Part shown: one piece after another, positions 13,236 to 25,620 of the stretch
How positions within the stretch are numbered: the stretch's first letter is position 1
Layout of the letters: each line of letters begins with the position of its first letter
From: Gavia stellata
Taxonomy: Eukaryota; Chordata; Aves; Gaviiformes; Gaviidae
Reading direction: 5' to 3'
NCBI RefSeq assembly: GCF_030936135.1
Contig: NC_082603.1
Span: 32,365,236-32,429,235, forward strand
DNA length: 64,000 nt
Notes under the pieces: model-generated
Databases searched by the model: none
What the model was told of the DNA's origin: nothing
The model's input: the letters and a program-made list of their open reading frames with translations, nothing else
Program-made: the position numbers and the translations under genes

Positions 13236-13472
13236 CCCCAATATCCCCACCATCTCCCCCTCTCTACTCCCACTGTGGTATTGTTTATTTTTTCCTCTTT
13301 GTATTCTTGCCTTCTTGTTCGAGCCTCTCTTTTGTTCAAATTTTTCCACTTTTTCTTCTTTTCTCATCTGTTGGTTCTTCTTTTCTTCTCCTATTTCATC
13401 TTATTCCTCTTCTGATCTCTCTCTCTCTCTCTCCTTCCCTGCTCTATCCCTATCTCAGTCCCTTACCTGCGT
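13236..13472. repeat. Pyrimidine-rich tract with (TC)n
   Basis: About 235 bp of mostly C and T on the + strand, including a perfect TC run near 13416-13434. The tract opens long chance reading frames rich in Ser, Leu, Phe and Pro, which I do not regard as genes. It is low-complexity DNA inside the FGGY intron. Confidence 0.8.
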
Positions 13473-14632
13473 CCTCACGTAATAAAAAGCAAAGAGGAAG
13501 GGATGGCTTGTGCTTCATTCAGTGCTGCTCCTTCAGGTCTACTCTCAAGGCTTGTAGGACTTGAGTAAAGCGGTGTGGTGTACCCTCTGTTTTATGGGTA
13601 CAGCGTAGCCACACAACCCTGATTGGGCTGTGCCAGTGTTCTTGAACCAGAAGAGGAAAGATTTGCGATGGCATTGATTACAGTGCTAAAATAAACCACG
13701 CTCCCTTAGCCAGAGAACGATGAGTTTGTAAATGCCAGCGTTTTATACACAAAATGAAGGACACCGGCTAAGGAAGCCAGCTGCCTAGGTTAGCTGTTTA
13801 AGATCTGCAGATGGCAAGTCTTTAAAAGCAAAGAGACAGAAAAAGTCATTTATATTAAAACAAACTCTGTCATGAGTCATTTGACTTCTTTTTCTCTTAG
13901 ACACATAGTTTATGTCTCAGGCCTTCTAAGGCCTGAGTAACATCTGATACTCTTTAGGCTGAGCTGGCTCTAATAGGAGTAGGTTCCTGCTTCCAGTTAC
14001 AGTCTACCACTTAGAACTCTATTTCATTTGAGTCTTGTGTTTGCAGGCTGTAACTATTACTTATTTGTCATTTTTATGGTAATAGAAAAGATTATTTGTC
14101 TGTGATTCAGTCCCAGCCATGCTGTTGAATAGTTCTGTGTCCGCAGCAGCAGCAGAGAAAAAGTGACCCGCGAGGGGCTTTGACTTTTTGCCTCATGCAT
14201 TTTTCTCAGGCGGCTTCAGTCGTGCAGGTCACGCAGGTCAGCAGGCAGGAGTGGGGATGCAGGTCCCTTGCCATCCCTCCCAACCACTACCTCAGTCTGC
14301 CAACAGCAGCAGAGCATTGCTCCGCATTTCTCACACAGCTTGCATCTGAGCTGCATGTGATATTTCTTCCCTTCTACTTTAGAAGAGCCAACAGCAAGGT
14401 GTACACTGTCTGAAAAACACAGCTTTGCCTTTTGCCTTTTTTTCTTTTTTTGGTCCTCTTCCTTCATCCCCTCCCTTCTGCTCCCAGGTTTTTGTTTAAA
14501 TATTTTTACCGAGTGCTTCAGGTATAAAAATAGTGAATTGCAGCTACAAAATACGAACGGTGTACGAATTCTTCAAGTCCCATTAACTTCTTGTGCCAAG
14601 GGCTGAAAGGGAAAAGCGAAACACAGCCGAAG

Positions 14633-14672
14633 GTCAGGAAGGCTTAAGGGGCAGGAAGGCTTACGGGGCGGG
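14633..14672. repeat. Short tandem repeat, 17-18 bp unit
   Basis: Two imperfect copies of CAGGAAGGCTTA(A/C)GGGG stand side by side and are followed by a G-rich stretch. The surrounding 200 bp are more GC- and CpG-rich than the rest of the intron. Confidence 0.6.
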
Positions 14673-14807
14673 GGGCGCTCAGAGACCCCAGCCAGCTTCC
14701 CCGGGCACGGATGGCCCTCCCATAAACATAATTTTAGGGAAAAGACTTTACATGTAGGAATGTTTGAAGATTAAGCCCGCGCCCTAACGAAGCGGCATGA
14801 CTCTTGT

Positions 14808-14820
14808 TCCCTCTAGTGGC
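14808..14820. promoter_or_regulatory. CTCF-like motif
   Basis: TCCCTCTAGTGGC matches the core of the CTCF consensus in its CCCTC orientation (CCCCCTAGTGG with one change). It sits in a locally CpG-enriched patch of the intron. Motif match only; occupancy is unknown. Confidence 0.25.
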
Positions 14821-15534
14821 TGATCAGACGGGACGTGTTTCACACGAGCATGTTGTTTCGCCGCCTTGGAACTTCCCTAATTTTCCTCCCATCCACAATT
14901 TTTGTTATGATTTCTAACTTTCTCAATTTCTCCAAATGATGGCATTTGCCATTCAGTTGATTGTGACTTCAGGAAGCAGGAAAATGTGCCTGTGGATAGA
15001 TAATACCTTATATATGCAACACAGCAATAGGATTTAGGATTGGAGAGGTTTTTGCGCATATTCCACCCATGCATGCTGGATTTTTGCTGCAGCATTAGCA
15101 GTAGGGGTTAAGGAAAAAGGGCTTTTCTTTGTTTATCAGCATCCCTTTTCGTATTGTAACTCCTCAAGTACAAACAGATATGAATGTCTAGAAATGTTAG
15201 ACACCTCAAATCAGCAGGCTTGTTTAATGTCCTTGAGATAAGAACTGAATTGCCTGGCTTTACAGATCAAACAAATACCACATAAAATGCAGGGTAGGAT
15301 TTCATAGTGACAGAGGAAAAAAAACGTGTATTTTCCCATGTAGTTCTTATTAGCAGCCTGGTAAGGGGAGATAATGCATATATTGGGTGAAACTCATCAG
15401 CCCTACTAGTTCAAATCTAACATAAGCCACTGTAGTATCAAGTTCTTCTGAGGCTACCTCGGTATAAATAAAAGCAGAATTTTGCCATGAGAAAACACTG
15501 TATGTTAACTAACTCGAGAGTCAGAGTACATGGG

Positions 15535-15652
15535 GTTTATTCCCAGCTTTGCCACTGACTCTGTCTGTGACTTTGGGCAAGTTGTTTAACTTTGTTCTTC
15601 GTCCAACTGATTTGTGAAGCAGATCTAGCGATGTTTAAGTACCTCATAGGCT
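15535..15652 (+). repeat. MIR-like core-SINE fragment
   Basis: The segment from GCTTTGCCACTGACTCTGTC through GTGACTTTGGGCAAGTTGTT to TTTAAGTACCTCATAGG follows the MIR consensus: 'gtgaccttgggcaagtcacttaac ... acctcatagg'. It is old and diverged. Confidence 0.7.
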
Positions 15653-16929
15653 GGTTTTATAGTTATATTAAAGGTGACAGAATGAAAAGTGCAAAGAAAA
15701 TGGATGATGATGCTAATGACATGGCTCTGGTGGATTAAAAGAAGTAAGAATGGAGAGGCCGGTAGACGGACAACCCAGTTGGACGTAATTGGAAAATCTT
15801 TTGACTTCTGCACCAGAAAACAAAAGCTTACTTTAGAACTGCAACCAGTTTATGATGTGTGGGAATTTTCATTGCTATGTGTCTAATATGGAGGGTGGCT
15901 GATATAGTATGACATGAATACAACTCAGAAGCTTATATCAATTTGTAATATTTAGAGCATTCATGACTTTTAAAGGTTGTGTTATACATTTACAATGAAA
16001 TGCACTTCATATGCAGAATTCTTGTTTTTAGAAAATATTTGGGCAGCAAAGGGAGACCACATCCTTCAAAGCACAAATTCACTCCTGGTTTGTATTGGCA
16101 ATTCCTTAGGAACAACAAAGGCTAATTCAAGATCAGCATTTTTATTCCCAGGCTTGTAGCTGTAGACATCTAATGCTGTATCTAACACATAACTGAGAGT
16201 CTGGGTGTTCTTTTTGCTCAAGTATGGAGCCCTCTGAACTGCAGTTGAAGACATTTGCTGGAGACTTCTGAAAATCAGATGTTAACCTTTTTTGACTGCA
16301 GTGCAATCAGGATTAGCAGAAACAACAGATGCATCTTGCATTGCTGAGCGTTTTTTGATTTGCATCTGAAACTGGTTTGTGACAGGTCAGTAACCCGATG
16401 AATGTAATGTAAAACACTCAACAGGATAGGACCTCCTTGTTAGAACTGTATCCTTTTTCTTGCATGTCTGGGTTGTATTTTTTTTAATTAAGTTATGGAG
16501 TTGTAGAATGGCCTGCATTCCTTCTTCTATTCCTGTAAAAATGAAATGACTGACAGCTTTTCAGTTGCACGTGATCCTACTGTTTATTAGAAGAGGAACG
16601 GGAACAATGGGATCCTACCAAATTTTTCACGTATTATATATAGAGAAAAGATTGTTGAGCACGAGGTAACTGCGTCTTACCAAGCAGTCTGTTACTGATC
16701 TAGTCTAATTTTATATAGATCTGCACAAATTAATCTAAGACCAAAAACCAAGCCAGAGCAGAACAATGGGTAAGTGCGTTTAGAAAAGTTGTATAGTAAA
16801 ATTAAGACTTTCATGGGATAAAAGTAATTTAATTTCCCTCCTCTCATTCTATACTTGTCACAGCCGAAGAAATACCTTTGAATAAAAGCTAGCTTTTTTT
16901 TAGATTTGCTGTATTAAGCAATTTCCAAA

Positions 16930-17160
16930 GTACAAAATTGCTGCTAATAGAAAAGCGAAACAAATCTGGGATTTTGAGCTAGTGCAGTATTCGTGCAAGT
17001 AATTAGCCTGTACAAAAGGAGCATTCATCTTGAAATGACAGATAAGCGCTAAGGACAGGATTGAAAACTGTAAATATGTTAGCACTTTAAGCGAGAGCAC
17101 AGCTTCAGCACTTGTTAGACTCATCAGCTGCTGTAAACAATATGGATCTTTGAAATGGTC
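16930..17160. promoter_or_regulatory. Candidate conserved non-coding element
   Basis: This repeat-free segment has dense transcription-factor-like words: GCAAGTAATTAGCCTG, a GATAAGC GATA site, and TGTAAACAAT, a forkhead-type site. The call is inference from texture, not from alignment. Confidence 0.15.
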
Positions 17161-17821
17161 TCTGCAGAGATCTCAGCACATTAGATAATGATATAGTTGT
17201 TCATTTTTGCTTCTTCTATTTTGTTTTTTTTTCTTTCAGAAAGTGCTTTCTGCAAAGAATAGGCCTATGATGCTGCCAGTACACACACTTCTCTTTCTCC
17301 ATGAGTAGACCCAGTGAGGGCTGCAGAGTCACTGTGGGGAGTAAAGAACAAGCCTGCAGAGCTGGGCTCTGCCTTTCCCGATTTATGCACGAGCGAGGAA
17401 CAGTATGTGCAGCTGCAGTACAACTTTCCTCTCATGGCTCTACCCAAGGCTAGGAAAGGCTCTTTGAGGTCATCCAGGCTCAGTTCACAGTTAGGATGCT
17501 TCTTCACGTACGATTTTAAAAGGCAGGCTGTTCAGGTGGTGGTGGTGGTAGCAGTTTCTCTTGTGTAGCGTGGTGAAGGGTTAACAGTGACTGAGCTGTA
17601 ACAATGGAGGGTTTCATGTTGTGAAAACTGCATACAATAGAAATTAATTTGAAACCAATAAATCCACTTTGCAAAGGACGCTATAAAAAGCTTGCATACC
17701 ACGATAACTCACAAACGTTCACTGACCTCGCTGAGGTTCTGACTGGTGACCTACAAGTGAAAAGCACCATGAGCCATTTGAGTCTCTGCTATTCATCTCC
17801 TCTCTCAGCTTGCTGTCTTTA

Positions 17822-17890
17822 AATGAAAGGCCAGATCCTCAGCAGCAGGAATTGGCTCAATTCTTAGGATCAGCTGAATCGTGAAGCACA
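17822..17890. repeat. Old amniote repeat fossil
   Basis: GGCCAGATCCTCAGCAGCAGG and the following GGATCAGCTGAATCG match one end of the old palindromic amniote element 'GGCCAGATCCTCAGCTGGTGTAAA'. It is one of several such copies in the window. Confidence 0.4.
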
Positions 17891-17964
17891 AAGTGTTTTT
17901 TCTTCAGTTGTGTCCCACGTTGGCTAGCTTTCCCTCCTAAGTGTTTGATATTAATCTAGTGGTG

Positions 17965-18062
17965 TTATTGATTCCCATGGAATATATGAGAAACGGAGGT
18001 GCAGAAAGCTTGCGTGATTTGTCCAAGATTAAAATTCAGGAGCTGGCGTATCCAACTGCCCT
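17965..18062 (-). repeat. MIR-like fragment, antisense
   Basis: TTCCCATGGAATATATGAG, AAACGGAGGTGCAGAAAGC and GTGATTTGTCCAAGATTAAA follow the antisense MIR pattern ('...gaaactgaggcacagagaggttaagtgacttgcccaaggtca'). Diverged. Confidence 0.6.
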
Positions 18063-20730
18063 CCTTACAGTAACAGAAGTTGTGCTGGGAAGAGCTTTGC
18101 CCCATAAGCACTTCAGGAGCAGTGGGTTAGAAATTTCTCATTAAAGCGGGTGAAGGGACAAGGTTTGCTTGGAAATAGGAGCCACAAAGTGCAGCTCACT
18201 GGGGGCTTCTTAAAATTTGGAGGTGGGAAAGTGGAGCCTGGTTAGCATGTTCTTCTCTGTAAGATCTCTACTTTAAAGATAACCCCTGGGGCAGGACGGT
18301 GCTATATTAGGTCTCCGGCTGTGAGCCAGCCAAAATCTGCTACCACTTGATGACTCACACACATGCTAACTGCACTTTTAATTCTAAAACTGGTGTGTTT
18401 TCAGACAGAACCAGCTATTGTTTTGGGCACAGTCAATTACAAAATGTGCTCTTTTTCTATTTGCCAAATGAATACAAATGCTTTCTTAGAAGGTCTCGAA
18501 GGAAAAAGATGTCTCAGATACCTTTAAAAATTCCTGCTGGCCATGCTGGGTGGCAGGTTTAGATGTGCTCATTAAAAGAAGTTATGTAATATTACTGTAT
18601 CAAAGGCTTTTTTATGGCTCTGGGGCAGGTGGGGATTAATAGCCCTTGGTTTTGGTTTTGTATAGAAAAATGTCAGGCCTGACAGATAGCCAGAGTAGCG
18701 ATGAGGGTAACTTTTGACATTTACCAACAAGAATAGTTTCTTCCCAGTGAATTTGTGTAAGTTGGTGCCTACACGTTTTTCTATGCACTAAACGTAACTG
18801 CAGTACACAGAGAGGCTGTGCGTATGAAGAGGTTTCTACTTACAGAGAAGTTTTAATACTAAAGAGAACTGTATTTACCATTTCCCAATGGTCTGCAAGA
18901 GATACAAGCCAAACTTCTTAGGAGCAAGGGGAGCAGAACACCTATTTTGATGTGACTGTTACAGTATCCTTATATAAATTCCTCTGAATTCTGTGTCCAC
19001 AGGAATCCCGCAGTTCAGCTTGGGGTTCTCCCTTGCTGCTGTTAGAGCACATTTGGCAATGGGCTGGCCATCCCATCCGTCAGATCAGGCTTCCCAGGTT
19101 TTTAAGGAATCAAGAGCTTTCTAAAATTTTGTAGCAGTATGTATGCAGCATTTAAAGTGCTTTTTAGGAACAGCGCTCTTCTTAAAGGACACTTTTAATG
19201 GCAGAAGAGCAAATGAAGAAAGTAGCTTCTCATCCCTGGCTGCCTCTGATTTTCAGACCTAGAGAAGAGAGGGTGCCCCTGTTTGGAACAAAATGGGACA
19301 ATTTCATCAGCTGATCAGGGTGCCTTGCTTCAGGTCTCACTCAGTTTAGTCACCTGTAGCCTCTAATTTGGGAAAGAAAAATACTTTCTGGAACAGAAGG
19401 GTTGCTAACTCCTTGTCTGCAGTAGTCACGGCAAGGAAACCAAATGCCCTCTGCCATAGACAGCGATCTTCTCTGTACTGTGCTTCACAAGGAAAAATGG
19501 CTATGCTGTCCAGTTCTAAACTCTTAACAGAGTTCTCATTTCTTCTATGTTTTACTCTCTGCCTGCCTCGCGTTGGATATCTATAAAATATCAGTTTTCT
19601 CGTAAGCGATATTTTAATTTTTTGTTGGAGATAGGATGTCTGTAAGGTTACCAGAAAGGCTCTCTTCATATTTTAATGCAGTTTTACTCTCTGTTTTAAC
19701 ATCTCAACCTTCTACTGGTTTACAGTAGTGCAATACTTTTTTTTTTTTTTTAAGGTCTCGTGTTTTTTATGAGCCCCTGTCCAGGGTAATTTCCCAAATG
19801 CAGTCCAGATTGGGTAAAATTTAAGCATATTTCTGAGGTATAGGTTTTTTTATAGTAAACCACACATCAGATTAACTAGATAAAAAATAATCCCAAATCA
19901 AAACTCACAGCAGGGATTTTCCTCATTAACCTCAGATAGACACTGGAGCATGGCAAAGAATATATTTGAAAGATGAGGGGAAAAGGAAAGTCTCCTCAGC
20001 CAGTGTTGGAAGGATGGAAAGAATAATTAGATGGAGAAGAGTAAAATGTTGCTAATTGTTTAATTTTCTTGATGGAGTAACCCTAAAGTGAAGTGTAGGC
20101 AGAAGTTGTTTTTATGACAAAATCCCAGCTAGATACCCCAAAAATGCTAAACCCCCCGAGTGGGGAAATGAACAGAGACGTGTGCAGATTAATTAGATCG
20201 AAAAAATGTTTTGACAGCATAAGTGAACATATGGAAAGAATTGAGAGAACCTGATCCAGTTCCCCATGTGTAAATGATGCCTTAGCCATAGCTCATAAAG
20301 CAAATACAGATGAAAAAAAAAAGAAAAAAAAGCCCCCTTTCCTATCCCTTCCCCCCAGTAAACCCCAATCCATTGCCAGATGGCAAATAAAAGTTTGAAC
20401 TCAGTGACTAAATGCGAAGAAAGCTGTATGTTCAGCATGAATGTGAAAAGAAATCAGCTGAATAAATCTGAATTTTGCACCTTAAAGGAAGTGGTGCAGT
20501 TCAGCTAAATATTGTGTCAAGTACACAGCCGAGTGGCGGGATATCCTGTGCAGATGCTTGTTCTTCAGCTTCCCTGGTTTACCCTCCCCTGTCCAAATAG
20601 CTCCTTCTGCTTTCTGTCCAGCTCATTTCTTTTGTTCTGCAAGTTAGCGTGGAAGCACGCACCTGCCCTGCCTGCCCCAAAGGTTTTACCACCTAAAAAC
20701 GGAGGGTAAAAGCATTAGGACCGATACTGC

Positions 20731-20812
20731 AAGCAGAGGCTGAGAAGGGTGCCAGAGAAGCAAAATAACTTGTTCCAGGTTGTGCAGAAGAGCAGTGCTC
20801 CCAGGCTTAGTT
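20731..20812 (-). repeat. MIR-like fragment, antisense
   Basis: The stretch with AGAGGCTGAGAAGGGTGCC, AAATAACTTGTTCCAGGTTG and GCAGTGCTCCCAGGCTTAG resembles the antisense MIR core. The resemblance is weaker than at 17965. Confidence 0.4.
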
Positions 20813-21639
20813 TACTCCATCACCAGCAGTGATGAGTATGGAGAGGGTGAATTTAGCTTACAGCTATAGGGGGGTCCCCTGCGTCGGGATGTCATGCAGG
20901 AATCTGCTCTCTTGACTCCCAGGTGCTCTTGCTCTCTGTTAAACAGAGCTGCTTGTCAGTGTAATGTTTCCAAGCCTAAAAAGTGGGTTAAATCAATATA
21001 TTTTCATGTGGTTTGTATGGACAAACATTCCTAGTCTATTGTAACAGCGATGCTGTGTGTGATTAACAAATTCATTCCACCTCAGAAGGGGGTGAGGGAA
21101 ATGTACTGTCTGTCGCAGCTGGTGGTGTAGTCATGGAGCCTCCCCTTTGGTAGCGAAGCTGCCAGCCGTGGCATCGCCACCCACGGTGTGGGACCGGCGA
21201 GGAGGCAGAGTGGGCCCCAGGTTGTGGAAACCAGCGGGGTGGGCAGGCTGGGCAGACCTCCGTGCTGCTGTGATTGCATCTTACCCGTAGCTGTGCTAGC
21301 CGTATTTAAAACTATCTTGGATCTTCACACACAGGCATTCTGAAGTGGACATACGCTTCAGGAATAATCTATACGAGCTCACGTCAGGGTAAGCGCGGCT
21401 CAACCGTGCCCCCGCTCTGGTGCAGACTGCTTAGATGTTGCCCGCAGACTGTTGATTCATGGCACCCAATGCCAGCAATCTGCGAAACTGAAACAGGAGC
21501 TAAACGCTTGGGCTCTTTCCATTGCCCGGGTAAGCTGAAACTGCTGCTAAGCCATCAAGTTTGCATCCAAGCAGCTTTGGGCACTAAGAGGTGCCAGCAG
21601 CAGAGCCCTCACAAAGCAAGCTGCTTAATTATTTGATAG

Positions 21640-21835
21640 TCAAAGGCAACTCGGGGGAGTGCAGAGTCAAATCAACAACAAAACAACCTATATTTAGTAG
21701 CAATGTGGCTGGAGCTTAGACCCAAACATACTTTCCAGCTGATAGATGATGTGGCAATCATAGCTGACCCTCATCCCATTCTAAATTTGGTCTGCGGAAT
21801 AAGTAATTAATATCATCGCTAGCACGACAAGCCAC
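21640..21835. promoter_or_regulatory. Candidate conserved non-coding element
   Basis: A repeat-free block with AAGTAATTAATATCATCG and GTCAAATCAACAACAAAACA-type words, and composition unlike the flanking repeats. It is a plausible enhancer-like conserved element by texture only. Confidence 0.15.
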
Positions 21836-24515
21836 CCTTTACAGCAGCTGCATTGCCACTGCTGCTCCTCTTATGGCTTTGTCTGTCGGCTGGCCAGCCT
21901 GGCTGCAGCACGAGCTCTCTGTGACACTGAGCTACGGTGGCCGCAGCCTGTCCGACACTCAGTGTAGTCACTGAAGCAGAGTAAAAGTAGGTGCTCTGGA
22001 GGTAGAAGTGGTATCGTGGCCTTATCTGCACTTGTCTGTACTGTTACATGATCTCTTTTCCATTTGTTCTTGTCTCTGATACTGAGGAGTGAAAGCCATG
22101 CTCCTACGGTACAGGACAGGTCAAGTGATACGTACTTTAAAGAGGCATGGAGGGCTGCCGTAGGGCTGAGAGCTCTGTCTGCCATCCACGCTACAAAATC
22201 AGGGACAAACCTAGAGTTTACAAACTCTCTATACAAGCCAAACCAAACCTGGGGGAAAACAATGGGTGCAGCATATTTCAGAGAGAGGTAACTGAAAATT
22301 AGAAGAGTGAATTACATGTCCCAAATAACTCGGGGAATCTGTTGCAAACTTTCTGGATCCTGATTCCGTGCTTGAACCAGAAAACTACCTTGTCTCAGTA
22401 CTGTAGATCCATCCAGTTGGCCTCTGTCAACTGAAGTTGGATGGTTTAGGGGTAAATAATATTGGGCTGCTTCTAAGCTACCTGTCTGATTTCCCTCCAT
22501 CACAGTAACAGCCTTTAATAAACAAATGTGTAAAATATTTCTCTAAGATGGGCCAGTGCTGTTATCGAACATATGGATAGTGAGATTAAAAAGGCCAGTG
22601 ACTTTCCCTGGAAGACAGACTTGAACTTAAGTCCTGAGCTGGTGTTCTGCTCGCTGGACCTCCATCCTTCTGTCCTCTTCTCCTTCCTTCTCTGTCGTCA
22701 CACTTACAGACACAGACAGACAGAAACACTCTCTCTCTGTCTGAGGTTTGATACAAACACAGAAATCTATGTTGGAATAGAGCAAAAGGAAAATACAAGC
22801 TTGTGTGAAATTTTCCACCTTTTCACTAAATGAATGAAAGCCAAATTTTCACACTTTGGTCTTAGGTGTGAAATTTTTGCTCAGCTCTAATATTTATTCA
22901 TAATGTGTTTTAAAACTTGGCTCGCTCCATTCAGAATACCACAGAGAATTGAGTTACAGATTTTGGGCTTTGTGCATGCTGCCAAGATCTGCCCCTATAA
23001 CTCAAACAAATTTAAGGGGGGAAAAAAACCACTAGAAAAATATTGTATATGGTCCATCACATGCTTTCTTCATGCAGTCATATACCACTAAAAAGTAATG
23101 TTCTGCTAGGGCTCTGTTACATGAGTACATTCATGTAACTCCTGTAAGCGTAGATAAGATGAATCTTGCATCTCCAGGCTATTGAGTAAGCAATCCCTAA
23201 ATAAAAGCCTATAAGAAAATAGCAGCCTTGCTTACAATTATTAAAAAAGTTTAAAAGTATTTCTTGAACATCAGCATTTCAAGAAATCTATTTATTCCCC
23301 TCAATTCCAAATATATCTGTGACTGGACTTCTTAAAATGGTGCTAGTTAGCATCTGTTAGTCTCAGCTTACGTGTGTGGAATAGCGATGAGTGAGAGAGA
23401 GGTTTTTCACTGTTGAAGAACAGTAAAAATTATTACGTATAACATTTTTTACTGTATTGGTTATGAAGACTTGGAAGTGCAAAGAAAGTCAGTCTGTTAG
23501 TTTGAAGGTTCTTAAACCTGCTGAATTCTGCAAATCAGAACAAATCCAGTGGGGAAGAACGTTCCTACATTTCAGTCTATAGTGAATGGGACAAATTCTA
23601 AATTATTTCCCTCTGATGCTGGATCTGTGACAGCAGAGCTGTACAAAACCACCAGAGAGTAGAGACTGACCTAAGTGGGAGTCTGGGTAATGTTTTCAGG
23701 GTAATGAAGGCGACATTCACGTTTCAAAGCTCTGTGTGGTTCAGAAGTTGAGACTGACCTTCCATGCATACACTCGTGTCATTCTCAGGAATACGTGAAG
23801 AAGCACGTTTGCTGGTCCTGATTTCTCACCATGTTTGGCTGTAGGAGTGGCAGCATTTGATCACTTGGCTTGTATTGCCACAATAAAAATGAATATAATT
23901 TTCTCCTTTGTATAAGTACTAAGATCAGGTGAATTAACAACTTCGGCTTGGGAAGAAGAAGAGTAAGCCATGCATCTCATTCCAGCTTGTTCTGAGATTC
24001 CTGAATTAGTTATGTTGTAATTTAGGACCCAAAACTGGTTTACAGCAGAGTTATTTTTCATCCTTCCTATCATTCTTAGGCCAGTCATTCTTGGTGCAAC
24101 AGAACCATGGCTGGCACTGGACAAGCTCTAAACCAGCAGCGTTCACAGAGAAAACTTGCTTAATTAGCATTTGAGTACCCCTCTTGGTTTTCCTGTTGTC
24201 TAAGGATCCTTCCTCCAAGTAGCTGGCACACTGGAGCATGGTATACCCACACAATTTGGTGAGCTTTGCTGTATGCTTTTGTATGTGTAGGCCAGATGCT
24301 TTCAGCCACTGAAATGGTACAGTAAAACCTTAAATGATACGTGATTGTTTTCACTGTTAAGTTAATAACTACGCTTGGTAGAAGTCCAAAGATTTCTTGG
24401 GATTATCAAAACGAGTGAGCGGGGAGAACACAGCTGGGAAATTGCATTTGTGCCCGAAGGCCTCATCCATTTAACTTTGGATACAATTTTAAAAGTACCT
24501 AAATAAAGCAAAAGC

Positions 24516-25010
24516 CCCTCACTACAAGAAGGACACTGAGGTGCTGGAGCGTGTCCAGAGAAGGACAACGAAGCTGGTGAGGGGTCTGGAGCACAAGTCT
24601 GATGAGGAGCGGCTGAGGGAGCTGGGGGTGTTCAGTCTGGAGAAGAGGAGGCTGAGGGGAGATCTCATCGCTCTCTACAACTCCCTGAAAGGGGGTTGTG
24701 GTGAGGTGGGTGCTGGTCTCTTCTCCCAAGTGACAAGTGATAGGACAAGAGGAGATGGCCTCAAGTTGCGCCAGGGGAGGTTTAGGCTGGATATTAGGAA
24801 AAATTTCTTCACTGAGAGAGTGGTGGAACAGGAATTGGAAGAGGCTGCCCAGGGAGGTGGTGGAGTCATCATCCCTGGAGGTGTTCCAGGAACATGTGGA
24901 CATGGCATTGTGGGACATGGTTTAGTGGGCATGGTGGTGTTGGGTTGATGGTTGGACTTGATGATCTTACAGGTCTTTTCCAACCTTAGTGATTCTGTGA
25001 TTTCTGTGAA
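24516..25010 (+). mobile_element. CR1 LINE, 5'-truncated, decayed ORF2 end and 3' UTR
   Basis: The longest CR1 copy in the window, about 495 bp. It begins within the reverse-transcriptase ORF C-terminus (reads [20 protein letters not shown], then [20 protein letters not shown] and [15 protein letters not shown]). It continues through LPREVV...LEVF into the CR1 3' UTR and ends with GGTTGGACTTGATGATCTT, TTTTCCAACCTTAG and GATTCTGTG. The coding part is broken: the RT C-terminal reading continues in a different frame after about 24830, so there is a frameshift. CR1 elements are the main avian LINEs and are almost always 5' truncated. This copy is too short to be active. Confidence 0.97.
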
Positions 25011-25019
25011 TTCTTAAGG

Positions 25020-25212
25020 GGACTGATGTTCCCAGCTCATTAATTTCAATGGGATTTAGTTACTTGACTTCCTTACCTAAGGCCGACGTCCCTATATCTG
25101 ATTGCTTATTTGATGTATGCTTCTAAGAGCCTACATCCCATTAAGTTTCAGTAATATTCAGCCACATAAGTCCTTGAGTCACTGCTGAAAATCAGACTTA
25201 GGGACTACTCAC
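25020..25212. repeat. Old inverted-repeat (MITE-like) amniote fossil
   Basis: ATTAATTTCAATGGGATTTAG near the left and its rough inverse CTACATCCCATTAAGTTTCAG near the middle, with flanking CCTAAGGCC and CTGAAAATCAGACTTAGG, resemble the old amniote palindromic element built from 'GACTTAGGCNCCTAAGTCCCATT' arms. Degraded; family from memory. Confidence 0.35.
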
Positions 25213-25541
25213 AAGTGGGCTAATCTTCTTTGGCTCCCTCCGTAGTCCCAAGAGAGATGGGCTTCTCTTGTGGGATGAGCAGGATCATGCTGAGTGCTCG
25301 GAGACAGCCCTTGCAGGAGCCCATTGAGTAGGGAATCAGAGAAGACCAGTCTCCCAAGCTAAAGCCCTTGTAAGCACCTCCGGTGAGCTCCTGATGCCAG
25401 GCCGACACGCTTTTCCTGGTGCCTCCTGGCGCGGCAGAGTAGCTTGCTGCACTGCGGCTGCCACACAGCGTTAAAAACCTTTTCCCTTCCCTTATTGAAG
25501 GGACAAAGGTTGACATTTCCAGCTTTTACATGCTGTGTCAA

Positions 25542-25620
25542 AATAGGGTTTCCCTAAGAGCTAGGATTTCCCTGGGTTTCCTAGGGTTTTCCCTGGGTTC
25601 CAAATAGGGTTTCCCTGGGA
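25542..25620. repeat. Short imperfect tandem array of AGGGTTTCCCT-type units
   Basis: About 79 bp contain two exact copies of ATAGGGTTTCCCT separated by variants GGATTTCCCTGGG and AGGGTTTTCCCTGGG. Each AGGG(T)nCCCT is self-complementary. Confidence 0.75.

Noticed and set aside
13196-13564. 122-codon + strand open frame
   Set aside because: It is a translation of the pyrimidine-rich tract, with low-complexity Ser/Leu/Phe/Pro content and no splice or start context.
24541-24983. Overlapping frames of 102-139 codons on both strands
   Set aside because: They are parts or antisense shadows of the CR1 element, not host genes.
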